NCBI GenBank assembly: GCA_016745215.1
Contig: CP050890.1
Span: 3,410,001 to 3,474,000 of the forward strand
Origin: Thiohalocapsa sp. PB-PSB1
Lineage (GTDB): Bacteria; Pseudomonadota; Gammaproteobacteria; Chromatiales; Chromatiaceae
DNA: 64,000 bases
Direction of reading: 5' to 3'
The position numbers and the translations under genes are program-made. This document shows, piece after piece, positions 57,038 through 64,000 of the stretch. Under the pieces are notes generated by a model, which did not search any database, was not told where the DNA came from, and worked only from the letters and a program-made list of their open reading frames with translations. How positions within the stretch are numbered: position 1 is the stretch's first letter; the number at the start of each line of letters is the position of its first letter.

Positions 57038-60000
57038 TCACTTGCGCAGTTCCAGGATCAGCAAGCGCGCATCGCGGACCGAGACGACGCCGTCGCCATC
57101 CATGTCGCAGGCGGGGCAGCTGCTCGCCGGTTGCCGCAAATGGGTACGCAGCTCGCGCATGTCGTCGCGTTCGAGAACGCCATCGCCGTCGGCGTCGCCC
57201 ATGGGGCTATAGAAAATCGTCAGCCGCGGGCGGTGGGTTCCGAAGTCGGTGCCGCTGTAGAGTTCCGTGGCGATGTCCCAGCCATCGGTGCTCAGGTTCA
57301 GGATCAGCCAGCCGTTGTTGGCCTCACCCTCGGCCCAAGCCTGCACCGAGGCGGTGACGTCATAGGTGGTGAAGGTGCCGCCCTGGAGGTTGATCTTGCT
57401 CTCGTCGGGGTTCTGCACGGCCTCGCTGTCGTCGGCCTGGATGCCGTCGCCGCCGAAGGCGTTCCAGCTGCTGGTCTCGTCCCAGGCCATCAGCATCCGG
57501 TGCAAGCCCACCGGCCCGTTGCTGGCGCTGGTGATCCGGAAGCGCAGCTCGGCACCGGTGACGACATGCTCCGCGGGCAGTGCGTCGAGGGCGTTGTCGA
57601 AGCGGATCAGGCCTTGGGAGACGCCGGGGCCGCCATAGTCGCTGGTGGCCTGGTCGAAGCTCAGGGCCTGGGCAGCGAAGCTGTCGTCTGGGCTCGCCGA
57701 GGCGATGGCGATGACCTGGCTGCCGGCGTAGCCGTTGGCGCCCTCGCTGAGGACGATGCGCAGGCGCGTATCCACCGGGGTGGAGACCAGCACCACATTG
57801 GACCATTCGGACGAGCCGAAGACATTGTTGGCTCGCACTCGATAGTAATAATCGGTGCCGTCCTCGAGTTCGGACTGGGAGAAATTGGAGGTCTCCGAGT
57901 CCAGACCGCCGGCGATGGTCTCCCATTCGCCATCGCTGCCGATGCGCCGATCGACGCTAATGCCGGAGACATTCGCCGGGGCCTCCACATTGGCCCAGCT
58001 GATGGTAATGTCGGTGTAGGAAGTGGCCGCGCCGGTCAGGTCCGTCGGTGCCGCGGGCGGCTCGCCGCTCAGGGCCTGGAAGGGCACGCTGATGACGGCG
58101 CCATAGAAGGGCGCCTCATACAATGTGATCTTGTCCGGCAGGGCGAAGGGATCGGCATCGTCCACACTGCCGACGCCCTCGACGTAGTTGACCAGCTGGC
58201 CATCCTCGTAGCGGGCGGTGAGGACAGTGTGGATGTCGATCCGCGCCGGTTCCTCTCCCTCCGCCGGATAGATGTGGTTCCACTTGATCTGGTTGATGGA
58301 GGCGCTGTCCAGGGTCCAGGACTTGTCGTCGTTGTCGGCGCGCGGCGTCGCGCCCCAGCTGCCCTCGCCGACGTAGAGCACGCCGTTGTCGTCGTCGCGC
58401 ACGAAGCCCATGTCGTTGCCGGACTCGTCGGAGCGCCGCAGCGGGAAGGTAAACTTGTGGTTGTGGGTATCGCTCTCGTTCGCGATGGTCAGCCCATAGG
58501 TGTCGAACAGATCCGCCCAGGCCAGCTCATGGTCGTTCTCGGCCTTACTTGAAGTGTGTGGGCGAATCGGCTTATGGTAGCCGGCGATCTTGAAGGTGTC
58601 GGTCTGGTGTGCGGCCAGGTCCTCGGCGAGCCAGTCGGTCTGGCGCTCATGGGCCGCGGTGAGACCGTTCAGGTAGAGCTGAGAGTTCAGGTTGATCACA
58701 TGCAGCAGGCCGCCGGCGAAGGTCAGCGAGCCGTAGCTGTAGTCGATCGGCTGCAGCGGGTCGGCGTTGCCGGAGTCGAACAGGTTGTAGAGCATGGACT
58801 CCAGATCGCCGTCCTCGTGGTTGCCGTGCACGGCGATGATCGGGGTCATGCGCCCGTCGGCGGCGCGGGTTAGCTCGGACCAGTCCGTCAACCATTGCTG
58901 CCAGCTGGCATCGTTGGTGCCGTCGCCGGAGTTGAAGTCGCCGGTAAAGAGCACGAACAGCGGGCGCAGCTTGGCGACCATCTGGTTCGACCAGCGCCCG
59001 GCCATCAGGGCGTTGCCGGAGGACTTGGTGTCGCCGCCGGTGATATAGGTGAACGGCTCGGGGGTAGCCGGCGCGGTGCGGAACCACATGCAGTCGGTGG
59101 CCCCCGTCTGGTCGGCGATGACAAAGCGGTAGTCGGTGCCTGCCGCCAGGCCGTTGAGAGTGGCGATGTGGTTGTTCATGCCCCGGTAGTTGACACTGCG
59201 CTGAGGCGCCTGGGTAAAGGCATACTGCGCAAGGTCGGTTGGGCAGCCCTGGAGCGGATCATAGAAGTCGTAGTGGACCACCGGGCCGCTGCCGCGCACC
59301 TGATCCCAGATCAGGTTCATCTGCGTGGTCGGGTCATCGCCGGCGCCCCAGGTCAGGCGCACGCGATAGGCCGAGGGCGTGGTCTGCTCACCAATGAAGG
59401 TGACCACCAGGGCCGGTGCCAGGGCGCTGTCGCCGTCGAAGGATTCGGCGGTGCGCTGGCCCTCACCCTGGATGATGAAGGCCATGGCGTTGCCTTCCTT
59501 CCAGCCGGCGCGATCGACGATCTCCTGCACGACGGCGGTCAGGTCCGGCGTGCGCTGATCGGGACCGCCGGGCTGGCCCTCATCGTCTTCGGCCCAAAAC
59601 GGGATGTCGCTCCAACTCACCGAGGCGTTGGTCTTGTCGCGGCTACTGATGTTGTAGGCCGTGTCAGCGTAGGCCGCCGGGTTGTCGGCCGCCTCGCCCC
59701 AGATGGTCACGTCGAAGGGATCGGAGTTCTTGTCGCCCTCGTCCACGGCGAATTGCAGGTGCGCGGACAGGATCCGTGCCCCGGTAGGGATGGCGACATC
59801 GGTGAGCCGGATGCCGATGGTCTGACGGCGGTCCGGCTCGTTTTCGTGGTCCTCCACCAGCTCCAGGTCGGAGCTGTCGATGTCCAAAATACCGGCCCCG
59901 TCGTCGCCCTCTTCGGCATCATCGTCGGAGGCGGCGACCCGGTAGGTCTCGGTGGACGGGACCCGCAGCACTAGCTTCGGGGCCAGGTCAGATACCTCCA

Positions 60001-60613
60001 CATGAGCCATCGAGCCGTCATGGGACTCGGCGGAGCGGGTGCCGGTGCCGGTGAGGATGAAAGCCATGGCGTTGCCGGCCTGCCAGTCGGGCTGATCGAT
60101 GATCTCCTGCACGATATCTTTGATATCCGGCGTGCGCTGATCCTCGCTTGCCTCGTGCTCGACGGTCCAGGCCGGGATGCCGGACCAGGCGACCTGCTCG
60201 GCGGTGCGCGGGCGCAGGCTGATGTCCTGCAGTGCCTCGGTGAAGGCGGCGGCATGTCCAGCGGCCTCGCCCTCGATCAGAACGTCGAAGTTCGGCGTGC
60301 TCTTGTCGTCCTCATCGGTGGTGAACTGGATGTAGGCGCCCAGGATCGGCAGCCCTTGGGGCAGGTCGATGTCGGTGAAGCGCAGGCCGACGAGCTGGTT
60401 GTCGCCGCCGTCTTCGGTGATCTCCAGGTCCGAGCTAGTCAGAACCACCTCACCGGTGGCTAGGATTTCTTCGGCGTCGTCGGCGTCGGCGGTGATCTGG
60501 TAGCGGATCGTCTGGTTAGCCAGGGTCGCGGTCGAGGCGATCGCCAGGCCGAGCAGCAAAGCGCAGGCGCCGGCCACCAGCAGCAGCGGGCGGCGACGGA
60601 CAGATGGGTACAT
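57038..60613 (-). CDS. Dockerin-bearing purple-acid-phosphatase-like metallophosphoesterase
   Basis: 1,191 residues from ATG 60613 (aggggat as Shine-Dalgarno). Signal peptide LVAGACALLLGLAIASTATLA. Two beta-sandwich repeats (DSDLEIxED, TPDIKDIVQEIIDQPDWQAGNAMAFI pattern), an N-terminal PAP fibronectin-like domain (YRVRLTWGAGDDPTTQMNLIW), and the metallophosphoesterase domain with GGDTKSSGN, TGDFNSGDG, VHGNHED near residue 594, AGYHKPIRPH and DTHNHKF. Then a fibronectin III domain, a DNRLRE/CBM-like module, and a C-terminal type I dockerin (DADGDGVLERDD and DMDGDGVVSVRD loops). Secreted phosphatase, probably tethered through the neighbouring cohesin. A start at 60778 would lose the signal peptide. 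Confidence 0.9.
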   Translation of the reverse strand: MYPSVRRRPLLLVAGACALLLGLAIASTATLANQTIRYQITADADDAEEILATGEVVLTSSDLEITEDGGDNQLVGLRFTDIDLPQGLPILGAYIQFTTDEDDKSTPNFDVLIEGEAAGHAAAFTEALQDISLRPRTAEQVAWSGIPAWTVEHEASEDQRTPDIKDIVQEIIDQPDWQAGNAMAFILTGTGTRSAESHDGSMAHVEVSDLAPKLVLRVPSTETYRVAASDDDAEEGDDGAGILDIDSSDLELVEDHENEPDRRQTIGIRLTDVAIPTGARILSAHLQFAVDEGDKNSDPFDVTIWGEAADNPAAYADTAYNISSRDKTNASVSWSDIPFWAEDDEGQPGGPDQRTPDLTAVVQEIVDRAGWKEGNAMAFIIQGEGQRTAESFDGDSALAPALVVTFIGEQTTPSAYRVRLTWGAGDDPTTQMNLIWDQVRGSGPVVHYDFYDPLQGCPTDLAQYAFTQAPQRSVNYRGMNNHIATLNGLAAGTDYRFVIADQTGATDCMWFRTAPATPEPFTYITGGDTKSSGNALMAGRWSNQMVAKLRPLFVLFTGDFNSGDGTNDASWQQWLTDWSELTRAADGRMTPIIAVHGNHEDGDLESMLYNLFDSGNADPLQPIDYSYGSLTFAGGLLHVINLNSQLYLNGLTAAHERQTDWLAEDLAAHQTDTFKIAGYHKPIRPHTSSKAENDHELAWADLFDTYGLTIANESDTHNHKFTFPLRRSDESGNDMGFVRDDDNGVLYVGEGSWGATPRADNDDKSWTLDSASINQIKWNHIYPAEGEEPARIDIHTVLTARYEDGQLVNYVEGVGSVDDADPFALPDKITLYEAPFYGAVISVPFQALSGEPPAAPTDLTGAATSYTDITISWANVEAPANVSGISVDRRIGSDGEWETIAGGLDSETSNFSQSELEDGTDYYYRVRANNVFGSSEWSNVVLVSTPVDTRLRIVLSEGANGYAGSQVIAIASASPDDSFAAQALSFDQATSDYGGPGVSQGLIRFDNALDALPAEHVVTGAELRFRITSASNGPVGLHRMLMAWDETSSWNAFGGDGIQADDSEAVQNPDESKINLQGGTFTTYDVTASVQAWAEGEANNGWLILNLSTDGWDIATELYSGTDFGTHRPRLTIFYSPMGDADGDGVLERDDMRELRTHLRQPASSCPACDMDGDGVVSVRDARLLILELRK

Positions 60614-60876
60614 CGGATCATCCCCTAGGGCAGTGGGCAAATGGACGGATGTGCCGGGGGAAGCGCGTCGCAGTCCTCGCACCAGGCAGCGCCCCGGCCA
60701 AGCGAAATGAGCGCTCAGACTAACGAACCGAGGTGACGAGACCGGGATGATCCAATGGCGGTTCTGTTGCGATTTCATTGCGACCGCGTGACAGAAGATG
60801 CGACCGCGGAGGTTGCCAGGCGGCCCACGGGTGCGCCGACTTCGTTCGGCCCGGGTGGAACCGTTCCAGATCTGTA

Positions 60877-62631
60877 TCAGCGCAACCGCAATCGCACCGG
60901 CCGCAAATGGTAGGCATGGCGAGTCTGGGTGTGATCGAACACCGCCGCCCAGAGCAGCACGCCGTCGGCGATGGCCACGTCCCTATCTGAGCCGGTGTCG
61001 AGCCGCCGGCTCAACTCCAGGTGCCAGCGGCCGTTGGACCAGCGCCCGCGAGCGCGGATATCGCCGCGATCGCCGCGAAGGGGGCCGGTGGGCAGCACGC
61101 TCGGCAGCAGCGTGCCCAGCGGCAGATCGTCGGGGCCGTCGGCGTAGGGGCGGGTATCGTTGTATTCGATCCAGCCGGTCATGCGCGGTATGCCGGCGTC
61201 CGAGGCATCCGGCGCCAGGTCCAGCTGTTGTGCCGGCGGCAAGTCCCGCGGATCATCCGGCAGCCGCAGCGGCAGTACCCGGCCCTCGTTGAAAAACTCC
61301 CAGTTCATCTCATAGCCGCTGTAGGTGCTCGGCGGGTCCTTGCGATAGCCGGCCGTGTAGCGCGGCAGCCAGGCACCGCTGTCCGGATCGCGCACCCGCG
61401 CCGTCTCCGCCGGCGCCGGCAGCGGCGGGCCGAAGAAGTTGTCGTCCGCCTGGTGCTCGGCGGCGTTGCGCACGGATTTCCAGTGCCACAGGTCCAGGAT
61501 GCCACCGTCGGTGGTGTAGTGCAGCCCGCGGCCTCCGGGGGGGCCTGGCTCCCCTCGCAGCGGCCTCGCGCCGAGATGCACCGATGCCAGCGCCGCCCAG
61601 GGCTTGGCCGGCGCCAGCATCAGCGCCAGCTTGTCCTCGTAGTAGAGGTTCTCATCGGCATCCCGATAGGCGCTCTGCAAGATGCGCCAGCCCTGCGCCG
61701 TCTTCACCAAGGGCACATGCTTGCTGCTGCGGGTCGGGTCTGTCCACTCGCAGAGGAACCAGGCCCGCTCGCCGTCGTGCACCCCCCGCAGCGTCAACGC
61801 GCTGGCACCGCCCGGCAGATTGGCCCCGCGGGCGAGGCGCAACCGCACCGGCTGCGCTCGTTGCCAGGCCGGATCATTGCCGATGCCGTCGAGGCGCGGC
61901 GGTGAATCCGTGCGCGCCAGCACCAGGTGCTGCGGCAGCAGCCGGTCCGCCGCCACCACAGCCGCCACCAGACCCAGAGCTACAAGTGCGGCCAGCGTGC
62001 CGGCATGGGTATGGACCGTCCGCGGCCAGAGCATGCCCATCAGCATGCGCAGACCGCCGGACAGATGCAAGGCCGCATGCGCCACGGCGTAAATCAGCAG
62101 ACCCCAGGCGGCGCCGCGGTGCACCGCGGCCAGGTCCGCGGCGGGTAGCCGCGCGTTGCCGAGGTATTGCAGCACGCCGGTGACGGCCGCGAGCCCGAGC
62201 AGCGCAAACGCGCTCCAAGCCAATAGCCAATCCAAGCGCCGCCTCTGCACCAGCCCCGCTGCGGCGGCAGCCGCCCGCGGTGGCCGTAGCCAGCGCCGCC
62301 CGAGCCCGGTTGCGACCTGATGCAGGCTGTAAGCCAGCATCAGCCCGAGCACCAGGATGCCGCCGGCCAAGTGCCAGAGCAGCACCGCCCCTTGCGGCAG
62401 CACCGGCGCCAACGCGGCTGCGACCCGCGACTCCGGCGCATCCGCCGCGATGCGCAGACCGGTGGCGAGGCTCAGCGCCAAGGCCAGGACCATCGCCCAG
62501 TGCATCAGCACCGTCGGCAGTGGTGAGCGTTTGATGGCACGGCGGGTAGCGGCGACGGAACCTTGCTTCTGCACGGTCTCTGTGGCGCCGGCGGACTTAT
62601 CGGCGGCGGGTGTCTGGACGGTATCGAGCAT
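60877..62631 (-). CDS. Cytochrome b561-type membrane protein fused to an ethylbenzene-dehydrogenase-like heme-binding domain
   Basis: 584 residues. N-terminal half: four membrane helices with conserved His (LMHWAMVLALALSLATG near 42, LLWHLAGGILVLGLML near 85, HRGAAWGLLIYAVAHAALHLS near 170) typical of di-heme b-type cytochromes. A further helix near 208-228 follows. C-terminal half: EB_dh domain (PPRLDGIGNDPAWQRAQPV, GVHDGERAWFLCEWTDPTRSS, LALML, and DLWHWKS with a likely heme ligand). It probably passes electrons between periplasmic carriers and the quinone pool. The gene is isolated from other respiratory genes and follows the phosphatase on the same strand with about 100 bp upstream of it. 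Confidence 0.85.
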   Translation of the reverse strand: MLDTVQTPAADKSAGATETVQKQGSVAATRRAIKRSPLPTVLMHWAMVLALALSLATGLRIAADAPESRVAAALAPVLPQGAVLLWHLAGGILVLGLMLAYSLHQVATGLGRRWLRPPRAAAAAAGLVQRRRLDWLLAWSAFALLGLAAVTGVLQYLGNARLPAADLAAVHRGAAWGLLIYAVAHAALHLSGGLRMLMGMLWPRTVHTHAGTLAALVALGLVAAVVAADRLLPQHLVLARTDSPPRLDGIGNDPAWQRAQPVRLRLARGANLPGGASALTLRGVHDGERAWFLCEWTDPTRSSKHVPLVKTAQGWRILQSAYRDADENLYYEDKLALMLAPAKPWAALASVHLGARPLRGEPGPPGGRGLHYTTDGGILDLWHWKSVRNAAEHQADDNFFGPPLPAPAETARVRDPDSGAWLPRYTAGYRKDPPSTYSGYEMNWEFFNEGRVLPLRLPDDPRDLPPAQQLDLAPDASDAGIPRMTGWIEYNDTRPYADGPDDLPLGTLLPSVLPTGPLRGDRGDIRARGRWSNGRWHLELSRRLDTGSDRDVAIADGVLLWAAVFDHTQTRHAYHLRPVRLRLR

Positions 62632-62739
62632 GGCGGGTCTGAGGTTCTGTCCGGGCGAATCGGTGCAAGACCGGTGTGAAAACGAGCCGATCAGTTTAGC
62701 AGCCGATGATGACGGTATTGCGACCCGTCCCGCTGAGGT

Positions 62740-64000
62740 CGCGGCTCGTAAAGATCCGCTTGCGGGCGAGGCGCCATGGCCTCTCTACGCACTCTGCGTC
62801 TCTGCGGTGAATCCTGACATTGATCGAAGGCAGCACCCCCTGTCGGCAAGGCCCTGTGGCTTGTGTCCGATGTGTCGGCGTCGTTGGCCTATTCGCCCGC
62901 AAGCGGGCTCCTACGTCGGCCGCCCCGGCGGCTTGTGGGAGCCCGCTTGCGGGCGACGCGTCGGCTACACGAGCAGCATCGACCACGGAAAAATCGTCCA
63001 AATGCCCGGGCTGGTTTGTGGGGATACATCAGGGTCAAACCAGCGGGAAAGGCGCGGCGCTTGGGTCCGCGCTCCGCTGGCATGACTTCCCAGGTCGCCC
63101 GCAAGCGGGCTCCTACGTCGGCCGCCACCAGCGGCTTGTAGGAGCCCGCTTGCGGGCGACGCGTCGGCTACATGACCAGCATCGACCACGGGAAAATCGT
63201 CCAAATGCCCGGGCCGGTTTGTGGGGATACCTCAGGCTCAAACCAGCGGGAAAGGCGCGGCGCTCGGGTCCGCGCTCCGCTGGCATGACTTCTCAGGTCG
63301 CCCGCAAGCGGGCTCCTACGTCGGCCGCCCCGGCGGCTTGTGGGAGCCCGCTTGCGGGCGTCGCGTCGACTAGACGAGCAGCATCGACCACGGGAAAATC
63401 GTCCAAATGCCCGGGCCGGTTTGTGGGGATACCTCAGGCTCAAACCAGCGGGAAAGCCGCGGCGCTTGGGTCCGCGCTCTGCTGGCATGACTTCCCAGGT
63501 CGCCCGCAAGCGGGCTCCTACGTCGGCCGCCACCGGCGGCTTGTAGGAGCCCGCTTGCGAGCGACGCGTCGACTACACGAGCAGCATCGACCACGGGAAA
63601 ATCGTCCAAATGCCCGGTCTGGTTTGTGGGGACACCTCAGGATCAAACCAGCGGGAAAGGCGCGGCGCTCGGGTCCGCGCTCCGCTGGCATGACTTCTCA
63701 GGTCGCCCGCAAGCGGGCTCCTACGTCGGCCGCCACCGGCGGCTTGTAGGAGCCCGCTTGCGGGCGACGCGTCGGCTACACGAGCAGCATCGACCACGGA
63801 AAATCGTCCAAATGCCCGGTCTGGTTTGTGGGGACACCTCAGGATCAAACCAGCGGGAAAGGCACGGCGCTCGGGTCCGCGCTCCGCTGGCATGACTTCT
63901 CAGGTCGCCCGCAAGCGGGCTCCTACGTCGGCCGCCACCGGCGGCTTGTAGGAGCCCGCTTGCGGGCGACGCGTCGGCTACATGACCAGCATCGACCACG
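62740..64000. repeat. Second tandem array of the 202/203-bp REP-doublet unit, running off the window
   Basis: Units begin at 62895, 63097, 63300, 63502, 63705 and 63907, so spacing alternates 202 and 203 as in the first array. The leading flank (gcctctctacgcactctgcgtctctgcgg) matches the one before the first array. The two arrays bracket the cohesin/dockerin/cytochrome genes in the same orientation. Confidence 0.93.

Noticed and set aside
1..64000. tRNA, rRNA or riboswitch
   Set aside because: No cloverleaf, rRNA segment or recognisable aptamer was seen by eye on either strand.

Overview
The window looks like chromosomal DNA of a GC-rich gammaproteobacterium, probably a Chromatiales-type (purple sulfur) lineage. 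This is an inference from the hslR-grxC-pepN backbone, the PEP-CTERM-like cohesin and dockerin proteins, the b-type cytochrome/ethylbenzene-dehydrogenase-like protein and the very dense IS load. No rRNA or tRNA gene was seen.

Layout. 1-6.9 kb is ordinary backbone: a PA14-repeat lipoprotein running off the left edge, then an unknown gene, hslR, a glutaredoxin and pepN. 7.0-9.0 kb is a decayed IS91-type element (tyrosine recombinase plus HUH transposase). 9.2-37.1 kb is a chromosomal-integron-like cassette array. About 19 attC-like sites (58-131 bp typical, a few degenerate) all point the same way, and nearly all cassette genes are on the minus strand. Cassettes carry toxin-antitoxin pairs (DUF5615/DUF433, ParE/RelB-like, BrnT/BrnA, an HigB/RelE-like pair), three DUF4160-DUF2442 pairs, small membrane proteins, a membrane-tethered receiver protein, and several IS91-family transposases. 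Two near-identical copies of one IS91-family unit (14.66-18.53 and 35.28-36.99 kb) begin and end exactly at attC core sites, so this transposase behaves as an integron cassette. A third, truncated copy sits upstream of a giant secreted-protein gene inside the array. No intact integron integrase is visible. An N-terminal integrase-like fragment at 49.8 kb, correctly oriented, may be its remnant.

The array has been invaded by other elements: a CTAG-targeting IS at 16.3-18.4 kb, an IS110-family element at about 20.7-22.2 kb, a DUF6399-type IS (30047-31948, 8-bp target duplication) splitting the giant gene, and a 123-bp MITE splitting a ParE toxin gene, whose ends match the DUF6399-type IS. 37.6-41.3 kb is an IS nest (ISL3 with an IS4 inside, plus transposase remnants). 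41.9-49.3 kb is a second giant secreted protein (CBM-like, beta-propeller, RCC1 and Ca-binding repeats), split by a second copy of the same IS4 element with a 10-bp target duplication.

49.3-54.6 kb is a decayed metal/stress-related stretch: L,D-transpeptidase-like protein, Cys-rich metallothionein-like ORF, truncated ECF sigma factor, ABC ATPase and exported ChrB-like protein. 54.8-56.1 and 62.7-64.0 kb are matching tandem arrays of a 202/203-bp unit built on a REP doublet. Between them lie a cohesin PEP-CTERM-like protein, a dockerin-bearing purple-acid-phosphatase-like protein (probably a surface anchor/enzyme pair) and the cytochrome b/ethylbenzene-dehydrogenase-like protein.
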